From the NCBI GenBank assembly GCA_027451345.1, contig DAIDJO010000130.1:1-52139 (forward strand): a stretch of DNA of 52,139 nt, given 5' to 3'. The position numbers and the translations under genes are program-made. The notes under the pieces are model-generated. The model was not told where the DNA came from. It saw only the letters and a program-made list of their open reading frames with translations, and did not search any database. How positions within the stretch are numbered: the first letter of the stretch is position 1; each line of letters begins with the position of its first letter. Source of the DNA: Solirubrobacterales bacterium (GTDB lineage: Bacteria > Actinomycetota > Thermoleophilia > Solirubrobacterales > Solirubrobacteraceae). Shown in pieces: positions 15,736 through 24,050 of the stretch.

Positions 15736-16694
15736 GCGAGCTGACGCCCCCGGACATCGCCCACCTCGGGCCGATCGAGCTGCTGACGCCCAGGCCGCAG
15801 GAGAGCGTCGAGTTCTTCACGGAGATGATGGGGATGGAGGTGGTCCACCGGGCGGGCCAGTCCGTCTATCTGCGGGGCTGGGACGACTACCAGATCTGGT
15901 CGCTGAAGCTGACCGAGTCACCCCAGGCCGGGATGGGGTACTGCGGCTTTCGCACCTGGAGCCCGGAGGCGCTCGAGCGCCGGGTGGCGCTGATCGAGCA
16001 GGCGGGCCTCGGCCGCGGCTGGGAGGAGCAGGGGGACTTCGGGGTCGGGCGCGCCTACGCGTTCGATGACCCGGACGGGCACCGCTTCAAGCTCTACAGC
16101 GAGGTGGAGCGGTACGAGAAGCGGGTCGTGACCGACTTCAAGAATGTTCACGGCAAGCAGCCGAACAGGGCGATCGCCGTCAAGCGCTTCGACCATCTCA
16201 ACATCCTGGCGGGCGACATCCGGGCCCAGCGCGACTTCGCGGTCGGGACGCTCGGGTACCGCGAGTACGAGCGCATCGAGCTCGACGACGGGACGCTCGG
16301 GGGCTCGTGGATGTCGGTGACGATCGCCGCGCACGAGCTGATCTACACCAAGGACGCGTTCGCGCCGCAGGGGGCGCACGGACGCCTGCACCACGCCGCG
16401 TTCTGGGTCGACACGCGCGAGGAGTGCCTGCGCGCCGCCGACATCTGGATCGAGAACGAGGTCTACGTCGAGTTCGCCCCCTCCAAGCACAACGTCGCCC
16501 AGGGCTTCTTCCTGTACGGCTACGAGCCGGGCGGCAACCGCATCGAGGTGACCTCGGGCGGAAGGCTCGTCTACGCCCCGGACGAGCCGTGCGTGGTCTG
16601 GACCCAGGCCGATCGGGCGAAGGGACAGGCCTGGCACAACCAGACCGTGCAGACGTTCCACACCTACGGGACGCCGCCGTTCGAGCCGGCCTGA
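15732..16694 (+). CDS. Type I extradiol dioxygenase (VOC fold, catechol 2,3-dioxygenase-like)
   Basis: 320 residues forming two VOC modules (about 8-125 and 152-275). The C-terminal module has the 2-His-1-carboxylate iron ligands: His155 (RFDHLNI), His220 or His221 (LHHAAFWV) and Glu272 (NRIEVTSG). His253 and Tyr262 fall where the acid-base His and Tyr of extradiol dioxygenases are found. It should open a catechol- or pyrogallol-like ring next to the diol. It is last in the operon, overlapping the aldolase gene by four bases (ATGA). Classical gallate and protocatechuate 4,5-dioxygenases belong to the unrelated LigB fold, so its pairing with GalB/GalC-like enzymes is noteworthy. Confidence 0.87.
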   Translation: MSELTPPDIAHLGPIELLTPRPQESVEFFTEMMGMEVVHRAGQSVYLRGWDDYQIWSLKLTESPQAGMGYCGFRTWSPEALERRVALIEQAGLGRGWEEQGDFGVGRAYAFDDPDGHRFKLYSEVERYEKRVVTDFKNVHGKQPNRAIAVKRFDHLNILAGDIRAQRDFAVGTLGYREYERIELDDGTLGGSWMSVTIAAHELIYTKDAFAPQGAHGRLHHAAFWVDTREECLRAADIWIENEVYVEFAPSKHNVAQGFFLYGYEPGGNRIEVTSGGRLVYAPDEPCVVWTQADRAKGQAWHNQTVQTFHTYGTPPFEPA

Positions 16695-16732
16695 GGCACG
16701 GACCCGGGCGCTGCGTGGGTCGGCGAGCCTCC

Positions 16733-17908
16733 TCAGCTGCCGTTGCGTCCGACCGTGAAGGTCAACGGCGCCGGCGCGGCCACGCCCCGTTGAAGCGGCG
16801 CGTAGGTGACCACAACAGTGCTCTGAGCGCCACGGAGGGTCGCCTTGGGCAGCGTCACCGTATCCGCGTCATTCGGGGTGCCGCCGAACCCGGAGACGCC
16901 GAGGGGGCCATTGGACGCCCCGCTGGGGACCCGGTAGCGGAACATCTTGGTCAGCGCGGGTTGTCCGTTGATGGAGATGTGCAGCCGGCCCGTGAGTCCG
17001 CGCCCGCCCTTCATGGTGGAGAGCACAGCGACGAGCGGACCCGCCGAGGTTCGTTTCCACTGGAGCACCGGATGGCATCCGGCTGTGCTCAGGCGCACCG
17101 TTTGCCGCACGGCTTGCGTCGGTGACCCGACCGGCCATAACTTCGCTGTCATCGTCGCCAGGTCAAAGTGATAGTGGACGACCTTGTCCTTCCCCACTCG
17201 GGTGCCGTAGGGGTCGCTGTAGAAGCCGCAGTACTCAGACGGGAAGCCGCCCGCTGTGAAGCCTGATACGCCGCTGCTGATTGACTTCGTACCGCGGTCG
17301 ACGACGTTCCCGCGAGCATCGAGGATCTCGTAGTCCCACTCCACGCTCGCGCGGTCCCCGGACTCCGCGTCATACTGCAGGCCGTAGGTCGCCTCCGGGT
17401 ATCCCTCGATCTTCCCCCCGATCACGGAGGGGAACTTGGCGTTCGCCCAATGCGCTGAGAGCGTCACCGTGCTGTTGAACTCCGTGGTCGGCTTCATCAC
17501 GATGTTCTCGGTGAGCGTCTCGCCGTCAGTGACGTGGATCACCGGGGTTTGGACAGGTCCGCCGGCGTTCAGTCCCGGAGCGATCCCCAGGACCTGGTCG
17601 TAGTAACGGTTCCCGTCGGTGACCTGGAGCCAATAATTGTCGGCGGGCGGCACCGTGAGCGTGTAGCTCCCGTCAGCTGCCGTTGTCGCGCTCGCCACGT
17701 AACCGCCAACCTGGGCCTGACCGAACTTCGGCTGATCGGCCTCCCGCACGACCGAGACGAACGCACCGCTGATCGGCGCGCCAGTCGCCGAGTCGGTGAC
17801 AACGCCGGTGATCGTGCCGGTTTGCGCCAGGGCAACCGAGACGTGGGCCGTGAAGAGCAACGCGACGAGCGTGCCGAGGCGGGCGAAGGGTTCCGAGACT
17901 CGGCGCAC
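16733..17908 (-). CDS. Secreted protein with carboxypeptidase-regulatory-like domain
   Basis: About 391 residues from GTG 17908; an ATG at 17971 adds a basic leader. A signal peptide (LGTLVALLFTAHVSVALAQ) is followed by a carboxypeptidase-regulatory-like/transthyretin-type beta-sandwich (about 28-115: GTITGVVTDSATGAPISGAFV ending near ADNYWLQV), then about 270 residues of beta-rich sequence with no recognised family, containing a Cys pair near SEYCGFYSD and STAGCHPV. Probably an extracellular or wall-associated protein. It is convergent with the dioxygenase gene (38 bases apart). Several sampled lines are near 60% GC, a little below most neighbours, but not uniformly. Function unknown. Confidence 0.72.
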   Translation of the reverse strand: MRRVSEPFARLGTLVALLFTAHVSVALAQTGTITGVVTDSATGAPISGAFVSVVREADQPKFGQAQVGGYVASATTAADGSYTLTVPPADNYWLQVTDGNRYYDQVLGIAPGLNAGGPVQTPVIHVTDGETLTENIVMKPTTEFNSTVTLSAHWANAKFPSVIGGKIEGYPEATYGLQYDAESGDRASVEWDYEILDARGNVVDRGTKSISSGVSGFTAGGFPSEYCGFYSDPYGTRVGKDKVVHYHFDLATMTAKLWPVGSPTQAVRQTVRLSTAGCHPVLQWKRTSAGPLVAVLSTMKGGRGLTGRLHISINGQPALTKMFRYRVPSGASNGPLGVSGFGGTPNDADTVTLPKATLRGAQSTVVVTYAPLQRGVAAPAPLTFTVGRNGS

Positions 17909-18010
17909 CGGGGGGAAGCTTAGTGAACGGTGCCGGCAGCGGCCGGCCGGAGCGCGCCGTGCTCGACACACCCCGGTTCGCCCGAGACCGGCGACGCGCG
18001 CAGGGCCGGT

Positions 18011-19234
18011 TCAGACGCCCGAGCCGCCGGTCGAGCCGGAGCTCCCGAGCCCGCTCTGACCGCCGCCGTAGGCCGCGCTCGTCGCCGTCGCCGTCGGCGT
18101 GGTCGTCGTCGGCGACGTGGTGGTCGGTGACGTGGTGGTCGGCGTGGTCGTGGTCGGCGTGGTTGTCGTCAGCGTGGTCGTCGTCGGCGGCGGGGTGGTC
18201 GTCGTCGGCGGAGGCGTGGTGGTCGTCGGCGGTGGCGGCGCGGTCACCGTGAGCGAGAGCATGGTCGGCTGCGGGCTGATCAGGTAGGTCACCGACACCG
18301 AGTCGCCGACCACGACCTGACCGCTCGACAGCTCCTGGGCCAGCTGCCCGCTGGCGGGCAGCGTCAGGATCGGACCGCTCACGCGGTGGATCGTGACGCT
18401 CGAGCCGTCCGGCGCCACCGCGGTGACGGTGCCCGCCGCGATCCGCAGCCCGATCGGCGTGACCGCCTGGGCGACCATCGTCCCCTGCCCGGTCGTGCGG
18501 TAGACGACGCGCACGCGGGTGTCGGTCGGGAGGTTGGCGGACAGGCTGACATTGCGGCCGAACTGGAAGGCGAGCGTGAAGCCGGCATCGGTGGTCGCCT
18601 TCAGTACCGACGGCAGGAGGTGGTAGCGGCGGAAGCGGCGGTTGTGCGCATCGGCGGCGCCGTCGTCCAGCCACCCCGGGCCGCCTCGGCGGTCGCCCCC
18701 GCCACCCCCGTCCGAGGTGCCGAAGAACCGGCCGTTGATGTTCATGAAGATGTGCACGCCCGGCTGGTCGTAGAGGGTGACCGAACCCGCGCCCGAGCCG
18801 GCGCCGGGAGCGATCTCGTGGCGCTGGCGCAGGTAGGCGATCACGCCGGCGTCGTTGGGCACCCCGGCACCGGCGGGCCAGAGGCCCGCGCCGGCCAGCA
18901 CCGCCGCCACCGATCCCGAGCAGTCGAAGCCGCGACGCCTGCCGTTGTGGCCCGGTCCCCGCTCGCCCAGGCTGGCGATGCCTGCCTGGGCGTGTCCGCC
19001 GCCCCAGACATACGGGTAGTCGGAGGCGGCAATCCGGTCCGCCGCACGGGTCAGTGCGGCGATCACGCCGGTGGGCGTCCCCGCCGTCTGCACGAGGAAC
19101 GAGTAGGGGCTCACCTGGGTGAGCGTGCCGGTCACCTGCCGAGACTGGGACGGCAGCAGAGCCGCCAGGGCGGCGGTGGGGGCCCCGAGGGCGGCGACGA
19201 CGAACGACGAGACACTGAACAGCGAACGGCGCAC
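18011..19234 (-). CDS. Secreted NlpC/P60-like protein with Thr/Pro stalk
   Basis: 407 residues: signal peptide (about 1-25), then a cysteine peptidase-like core with YPYVWGGGH (73-81), catalytic-type Cys105 in FDCSGSV and His161 in QPGVHIFMN. This resembles NlpC/P60 peptidoglycan hydrolases, although the spacing and the Arg/Gly-rich insertion (90-104) are atypical. A beta-rich region follows (about 230-330; TVTAVAPDGSSVTIHRV). The C-terminus has a Thr/Pro stalk (333-385) and a Gly/Ser tail. Likely acts in the cell wall, possibly as an autolysin or a structural relative. GTG start with no clear ribosome binding site. Enzymatic activity not certain. Confidence 0.77.
   Translation of the reverse strand: MRRSLFSVSSFVVAALGAPTAALAALLPSQSRQVTGTLTQVSPYSFLVQTAGTPTGVIAALTRAADRIAASDYPYVWGGGHAQAGIASLGERGPGHNGRRRGFDCSGSVAAVLAGAGLWPAGAGVPNDAGVIAYLRQRHEIAPGAGSGAGSVTLYDQPGVHIFMNINGRFFGTSDGGGGGDRRGGPGWLDDGAADAHNRRFRRYHLLPSVLKATTDAGFTLAFQFGRNVSLSANLPTDTRVRVVYRTTGQGTMVAQAVTPIGLRIAAGTVTAVAPDGSSVTIHRVSGPILTLPASGQLAQELSSGQVVVGDSVSVTYLISPQPTMLSLTVTAPPPPTTTTPPPTTTTPPPTTTTLTTTTPTTTTPTTTSPTTTSPTTTTPTATATSAAYGGGQSGLGSSGSTGGSGV
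18080..18238 (-). repeat. In-frame Thr/Pro low-complexity repeat
   Basis: The 3' part of the NlpC/P60-like gene is built from repeats of ACC/ACG (Thr) codons broken by CCC/CCG (Pro), giving units such as TTTTPPP, then TTTTPTTTS. It encodes an extended, probably cell-wall-spanning stalk. Unit number is likely variable between strains through slippage. Confidence 0.7.
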
Positions 19235-19349
19235 TGAGGCGGCTATCGGCCGCGACGCGGGTGAACTTCAGTCCTCCCCCGGGGCTGGACGCACGTCTGA
19301 GCGGCCACGGGGCCGGTCATGCACGCCCCGACCCCGGCTGACGGGACGC

Positions 19350-20396
19350 TCAGGACGGCTCGACCGCGGCGGAATCCTCCCAGAGGTTGAGATGGCCGTC
19401 CGCCGCGTAGCGGTCGATCTCGGCGAGCTCCTGGGGTTCGAACTCGAGGTGCTCGAGCGCCCGCAGGTTGTCCTCGAGCTGCGTGATGCTCGACACCCCG
19501 ACGAGCGTCGAGGTCACGCGCGGGTCGCGCAGCGTCCAGGCGAGCGCCATCTGGGCGAGCGTCTGGCCACGACCGGCGGCGATCTCATTCAGGGCGCGGA
19601 CGCGGCCGAGGTTCTCCTCGCTGAGCAGCGACTCGTCGAAGCCGACTCCGGTGCGGACGCGCGAATCGTCGGGGATGCCGTCGAGGTACCTCGTGGTCAG
19701 GAGCCCCTGGGCGAGCGGACCGAACGTGATGCAGCCCACCCCCTCCTCCTCGAGCACGTCGAGCAGTCCCCGCTCGATCCACCGGTTGAGCAGCGAGTAC
19801 GACGGCTGGTGGATCAGCAGCGGCGTCCCGAGCTCCCGCAGGATCCGCGCCGCCTCGCGCGTCATCTCGGGCCCGTACGAGCTGATGCCCACATACAGCG
19901 CCTTGCCCTGCCGGACGGCGCTGTCGAGCGCGCCCATCGTCTCCTCGAGCGGTGTGTCGGGGTCGGCCCGGTGCGAGTAGAAGATGTCGACGTAGTCCAG
20001 GCCCATGCGCTGCAGGCTCTGGTCGAGGCTGGCGAGGAGGTACTTGCGCGAGCCGTACTCCCCGTACGGGCCGGGCCACATGTCCCACCCGGCCTTGGTT
20101 GAGATGACCAGCTCGTCGCGCAGCCCGGAGAAGTCCTCGCGCAGGATCCGGCCGAAGTTGCTCTCGGCCGACCCGTACGGCGTGCCGTAGTTGTTGGCCA
20201 GGTCGAAGTGGGTGATGCCGGCGTCGAAGGCGCGGCGCAGGATCGCGCGGCTCTGCGCGAGCGGCCGCGTGTCGCCGAAGTTCTGCCAGAGACCGAGGGA
20301 GATCGGCGGGAGCAGCAGGCCGCTGCGACCGGTGCGCCGGTAGGGCACCGAGTCGTAGCGGCCCTCCTGCGGGACGTAGCGTTCGAGGGGCGGCAT
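19350..20396 (-). CDS. Aldo/keto reductase (YghZ/GAP-reductase-like)
   Basis: 348 residues from ATG 20396. NADPH-dependent reductase of the TIM-barrel AKR superfamily, which reduces aldehydes. The catalytic tetrad is visible: Asp in HFDLANNYG, Tyr in the same motif, Lys in STKAGW and His in YSHR. The insertion WPGPYGEYGSRKYLL resembles the L-glyceraldehyde-3-phosphate reductase/KvBeta-like subgroup. It follows the DoxX gene by 19 bases and, with the LLM flavoprotein upstream, forms a three-gene minus-strand operon behind a perfect inverted repeat. That grouping suggests detoxification of reactive carbonyls or electrophiles. Substrate not known. Confidence 0.9.
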   Translation of the reverse strand: MPPLERYVPQEGRYDSVPYRRTGRSGLLLPPISLGLWQNFGDTRPLAQSRAILRRAFDAGITHFDLANNYGTPYGSAESNFGRILREDFSGLRDELVISTKAGWDMWPGPYGEYGSRKYLLASLDQSLQRMGLDYVDIFYSHRADPDTPLEETMGALDSAVRQGKALYVGISSYGPEMTREAARILRELGTPLLIHQPSYSLLNRWIERGLLDVLEEEGVGCITFGPLAQGLLTTRYLDGIPDDSRVRTGVGFDESLLSEENLGRVRALNEIAAGRGQTLAQMALAWTLRDPRVTSTLVGVSSITQLEDNLRALEHLEFEPQELAEIDRYAADGHLNLWEDSAAVEPS

Positions 20397-20415
20397 CAGC
20401 CGTGGGCCCTCAGCC

Positions 20416-21105
20416 TCACGCCTCCGACGTCTCTCCGCTGGCCTCCTCGCCGACGGTCTCCTCGACGACGACGTGTTCGACGACGACCTCCTCGGTGACG
20501 ACCGGCTCGGAGGTGCTCTCCGCCTCGGCCGCGGGGCTGACGGTCGGAGCGGCGGCGACCGGGTCGGTGCCGTTGGCGGAGCTCGGCATCCCGCTCTGGA
20601 ACGGCTCGACCGCCCCACCGGACCGGGACTCGGCCAGGAAGTGAGCGCCGGCGGCGCCCGCGGCGCCGAGCGCGAGCGAGAAGACGCCCCAGCCGGCGCC
20701 GGAGCGCTCCTTGCCACGCAGCGCGTCGAGCGAGAGGGCCCCGGGCCCGGACTCCGCCAGGGAGGCGGCAGCGGCGATCAGCACCGCGTTGTACTCATAC
20801 CCACCCTTCGACGCCCACGGCCCGTTCTTCAGGTGGACGCGGTTGATCGCGGTGAGCATCACCGAGATGAGGCTCGCCGAGGCGAGCGGCGTGCGGTAGC
20901 CGAGGAGCAACCCGGCGCCGCCGAGCGTCTCGGCCGCTCCGGCCGCGCCCGCGTGCACGATCCCGGGCTTGAGGCCCATCCCCTCGAACTGCGAGGCCTG
21001 GTTCTTCAGGCCGGAGCCACCGAACCAGCCGAAGAGCTTCTGGGTGCCGTGCCCGATGAAGAAACCTCCCACCGCGGCCCGCAGCAATAGACGCCCGATC
21101 TTCAT
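20416..21105 (-). CDS. DoxX family membrane protein with acidic C-terminal tail
   Basis: 229 residues. Residues about 1-135 match DoxX: LLLRAAVGGFFIGHGTQKLFGWFGG, then helices around AGAAETLGGAGLLLGY, SASLISVMLTAI and NAVLIAAAASLA. The remaining part has one further Ala/Gly-rich helix (about 143-160) and a long tail rich in Glu and Val (VVTEEVVVEHVVVEETVGEE) that probably faces the cytoplasm. ATG 21105 is preceded by AGGTGGAG, a good ribosome binding site. DoxX proteins support membrane redox reactions and oxidative-stress complexes. It sits between the LLM flavoprotein (25 bases upstream) and the aldo/keto reductase. Confidence 0.85.
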   Translation of the reverse strand: MKIGRLLLRAAVGGFFIGHGTQKLFGWFGGSGLKNQASQFEGMGLKPGIVHAGAAGAAETLGGAGLLLGYRTPLASASLISVMLTAINRVHLKNGPWASKGGYEYNAVLIAAAASLAESGPGALSLDALRGKERSGAGWGVFSLALGAAGAAGAHFLAESRSGGAVEPFQSGMPSSANGTDPVAAAPTVSPAAEAESTSEPVVTEEVVVEHVVVEETVGEEASGETSEA

Positions 21106-21130
21106 GTCTCCACCTCGTTTTCCACGGTTG

Positions 21131-22198
21131 TCAATCAGCCTCCACGGTAACGGGTTCGACCGGCGCGGGGGGTGTCCGCCGGGCGACCTCGTCGCGAACC
21201 ACTGGTGCGACCTCTGTCCCGAAGCGTTCGATCGCATGCATCACGTCAGCGTGCGCAACCGCGCCGACGCTGATCTGACCGATGTAGCGCTGGTTCGCGA
21301 ACAGCTCATGCTCCATCAGGATCTTCTCGGCCACCTCCTGCGGTGAGCCGACGGCCACAGCGCCGTCCGGCGCGGTGAGCGCCCGGTACTCCTCCCGCCC
21401 GGAGGGCGGCCAGCCGCGTTCCCGCCCGATCCGGTTCATCATCGTCAGGTACGGGTGGGCAAAGGCCGCGTCCGCCTCCGCGCGCGTACGGCCGACAAAG
21501 GCGTGGGTGTTGATGGCCAGGCGCCGTTCGTGCGCCGGGTGGCCGCTCTGCTCCCAGGCGCGGTCGTAGAGCTCCACGAGCGGCCGAAAGCGCGCCGGCT
21601 GCCCGCCGATGATCGCGATCGTCAGCGGCAGGCCGAGGGCGGCGGCGCGCACGACCGACTGCGGGGTGCCACCCACCGCCACCCATACGGGAAGCGGGTC
21701 CTGCAGTGGCCGCGGATGGACCTCGGCGTTGTGCAGGGCGGGCCGATGCCGGCCCGTCCAGGTCACGGGATTGCCCGCGCGCAGGGCGAGCAGCAGGTCG
21801 AGCTTCTCGGCGTAGAGCTCGTCGTAGTCGTCGAGGTCGAAGCCGAACAGCGGGAAGGACTCGATGAAGGACCCTCGCCCGGCCATGATCTCGGCCCGCC
21901 CTCCGGAGATGAGGTCGAGCTCGGCGAACTGCTGGAAGACGCGCACCGGATCCTCGGAGCTGAGGACGGTCACCGCGCTCGAGAGACGGATGCGGGAGGT
22001 CTGGGCGGCGATCGCGGCGAGCGCGACCACCGGGGAGGAGATCAGGTAGTCCGGCCGGTGGTGCTCCCCGATCGCGAAGACGTCGAGTCCGAGCTCGTCG
22101 GCGAGCCGGGCCTCCTCGAGCAGCTCGCGCATCCGTCGCTCCGGCGACACTCCGGGCCCGAGGTCGGCGAATGTGGCGAGACCGAGTTCAAAGCTCAT
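21131..22198 (-). CDS. LLM class flavin-dependent oxidoreductase
   Basis: 355 residues, single-domain luciferase-like TIM barrel using FMNH2 or F420. Family features are [60 protein letters not shown] and [24 protein letters not shown]. These match the group containing monooxygenases of unknown substrate. The ATG at 22198 (after an in-frame GTG) is chosen. It is first in an operon with DoxX and the aldo/keto reductase. A 14-bp perfect inverted repeat lies ten bases before the start codon, the natural place for a repressor to act. Confidence 0.9.
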   Translation of the reverse strand: MSFELGLATFADLGPGVSPERRMRELLEEARLADELGLDVFAIGEHHRPDYLISSPVVALAAIAAQTSRIRLSSAVTVLSSEDPVRVFQQFAELDLISGGRAEIMAGRGSFIESFPLFGFDLDDYDELYAEKLDLLLALRAGNPVTWTGRHRPALHNAEVHPRPLQDPLPVWVAVGGTPQSVVRAAALGLPLTIAIIGGQPARFRPLVELYDRAWEQSGHPAHERRLAINTHAFVGRTRAEADAAFAHPYLTMMNRIGRERGWPPSGREEYRALTAPDGAVAVGSPQEVAEKILMEHELFANQRYIGQISVGAVAHADVMHAIERFGTEVAPVVRDEVARRTPPAPVEPVTVEAD

Positions 22199-22207
22199 CA
22201 CCCCAGC

Positions 22208-22241
22208 CTAGCACATAGTTGTGCCCGCAACTATGTGCTAG
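22208..22241. promoter_or_regulatory. 14-bp perfect inverted repeat, putative operator of the LLM-DoxX-AKR operon
   Basis: CTAGCACATAGTTG (22208-22221) is mirrored exactly by CAACTATGTGCTAG (22228-22241) around a six-base spacer. It is markedly more AT-rich than its surroundings and lies ten bases upstream of the LLM start, between it and the end of the helicase gene. The absence of a U-tract, the AT-rich core and the position favour an operator (MarR- or HxlR-type dyads look like this) over a terminator. No regulator is adjacent, so it would act in trans. Confidence 0.6.
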
Positions 22242-22279
22242 AGAGCGCCGCGCCCGCGCGACGGCACCGACCTCCCCCG

Positions 22280-23959
22280 CTACCTGCCGTAGAGCGCGCG
22301 ATCGAGCCAGGCGATCGAGTGCTCGAGCTGCTCGATCGTGGCCCGCTGGACCGAGTCGATCCCGATCGCCCGGTTGACCTCTGCGTTGACATCGCTGTGG
22401 CGCAGGCGGCGGTCGCGCGCGAGCTCGGCGACGAGCTTGTGGCGGCGGGCGCGCAGTTGCGCGCGACGCTCGAACAGCGGCACCGACTCGGGCATCGAAT
22501 CCGGCAGCGGCACGCCGGGCAGCGGCAGGCCGGACGACCGCACGCCGGACGACGGCACGCCGGCCAGCGGCACGCCGGTCCCGACCGGCGCCGGGGCGGT
22601 CGGCCCGGGGTCCGGGGCGGGCGCCGGGCCGAACAGGGTCATCTGCGGTGCGACGTCCGCGCTGAGCGGCTCGAAGTCGAGCACCTCACCGCGCTCGGTC
22701 TCGCGCCGCTCGACGCCGTCGAGCTCGCCGACGTCGGAATCGTCGCGGCGGCGGACGAGATACCGCAGCTCCGTCTCGACGGTCGCAGCGTGGTCGCGCA
22801 GGATCGTGTCCGCCGGGATGTAGAGCCAGCTCGGCTCCGGGCGGCGACCGGGGATCGTTCGCACGAACCGCCCGACGATCTGCCGGAAGATCAGCGGCGT
22901 CTTGGCCGCCGTGGCGTAGACGCCGACGCGCAGCCGCGGGATGTCGACCCCCTCGGAGACCATGTTGACCGCGACGATCCACGGGTCGCTCGAGCGGGTG
23001 AACGCGGCCAGCTTCGCCGCCGCCCGGGGGTCCTGGTGCAGGACGACGACCGGCGTCACGCCGCTGACCTCACGCAGCCGCGCGGCGATCCGGCGAGCGT
23101 GCTCGGAATCGGCGGCGACGACGAGACCACCGGCATCCGGGTGGGAGTCCGCCCGGAGGGCTCGCAGGCGCCCGTCCGCCTCACCGAGGATGCGCGGCAG
23201 GCCGTCCGGCAGGTCGGTGGAGATCGCGGTCCGGTAGCGGCGGCTCGCCTCGCGCGCGGTGAGCACGGTGTCGAAGCTCGATTCGATCACGTCCTCGCCG
23301 CTGCGCCACGACAGCGTGCCGTCGTAGGTGACGAAGACGACCGGCCGGCACACCCGGTCGCGGACGGCATCGGCGTAGCTGTAGGAGACGTCCGGCTCGG
23401 CCAGCCCGTTCGCGTCGTACGCGACGCCGGGGATCGGCGTGGCGTCGGAGCGGAACGGGGTTCCGCTGAGCAGAAGCCACCGCGAGGCCGCGCCGAACGC
23501 CTCGGCAAACCCGACCCCCCAGGCGAGCTCCTCGCCGAGATGGTGCGCCTCGTCGGCGATGACGAGCGTGCGGGGGCGCGTGCCGCCCGCCCAGGTCCGT
23601 GCGGCGCCCGCGATGCGGGCATACGTGACGACGACCCCGTGGAAGCCGCGGGGCGGGCGGGGCGACTCGGCGTCCGGCGCCAGCTCAAGCCCCAGCGCGT
23701 GCGCGGCCCGCGCCCACTGGCGGGTGAGCGGCGCCGTCGGACAGGCGATGACGACCCCGTCGACGGCGCCCGCGGCGAGCTCACGGCGAGCGAACTCGAG
23801 CGCCGGACGGGTCTTGCCCGCCCCGGGCGCCGCCGAGATGAGGAAGGCGCCGGACTCCCACCGCTGCATCGCGGCCAGCGCACGCACCTGCCACTCGCGC
23901 AGCCCCCCGGCCCCGCCGGGCCCGCCCGTCCGTGGTCGCTGTGTGGTCGTCACTGACAC
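22280..23959 (-). CDS. SF2 DEAD/DEAH-box helicase with Gly-Val-Pro repeat region
   Basis: 559 residues. Motif I is APGAGKT (44-50), motif II is DEAH, motif III is SGTPF, and the C-terminal RecA domain has VSEGVDIPRLRVG and motif VI QIVGRFVR. This is the Res-subunit-like SF2 group of DNA translocases. After the helicase core comes a Pro-rich linker (about 455-490) with GVPL/GVPS-type repeats, then a basic alpha-helical tail (FERRAQLRARRHKLVAELARDRRLRH, about 510-535). No nuclease or methyltransferase gene is adjacent, so it is not an obvious restriction system. GTG start at 23959, divergent from the rhodanese gene. Role in DNA repair or defence is unresolved. Confidence 0.87.
   Translation of the reverse strand: MSVTTTQRPRTGGPGGAGGLREWQVRALAAMQRWESGAFLISAAPGAGKTRPALEFARRELAAGAVDGVVIACPTAPLTRQWARAAHALGLELAPDAESPRPPRGFHGVVVTYARIAGAARTWAGGTRPRTLVIADEAHHLGEELAWGVGFAEAFGAASRWLLLSGTPFRSDATPIPGVAYDANGLAEPDVSYSYADAVRDRVCRPVVFVTYDGTLSWRSGEDVIESSFDTVLTAREASRRYRTAISTDLPDGLPRILGEADGRLRALRADSHPDAGGLVVAADSEHARRIAARLREVSGVTPVVVLHQDPRAAAKLAAFTRSSDPWIVAVNMVSEGVDIPRLRVGVYATAAKTPLIFRQIVGRFVRTIPGRRPEPSWLYIPADTILRDHAATVETELRYLVRRRDDSDVGELDGVERRETERGEVLDFEPLSADVAPQMTLFGPAPAPDPGPTAPAPVGTGVPLAGVPSSGVRSSGLPLPGVPLPDSMPESVPLFERRAQLRARRHKLVAELARDRRLRHSDVNAEVNRAIGIDSVQRATIEQLEHSIAWLDRALYGR
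22501..22590 (-). repeat. In-frame Gly-Val-Pro repeat in helicase linker
   Basis: Degenerate tandem units based on GGCGTGCCG encode GVPLAGVPSSGVRSSGLPLP in the linker between helicase core and helical tail. The units vary in sequence, so this is low-complexity coding DNA rather than a recent expansion. Confidence 0.6.
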
Positions 23960-24050
23960 GAGTCCGGCATGGTGCCGAGCGCCCCGGACGGTTCCCCACC
24001 CGCCCGATGGAGTCGAGGTTCAGGCCGCCCGGCCGCGTACCATCGCCGAC

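Noticed and set aside
19235-19330. Possible c-di-AMP riboswitch upstream of the NlpC/P60-like gene
   Set aside because: Actinobacterial cell-wall hydrolase genes often carry this riboswitch, and a CCCCGGGGGAGGA stretch is present on the minus strand. The conserved GGGTGAA element appears only on the opposite strand and the remaining helices could not be matched.
22280-23959. Type I or III restriction-modification system around the helicases
   Set aside because: Both helicases resemble restriction-subunit motors, but no methyltransferase, specificity subunit or nuclease domain lies beside either of them.
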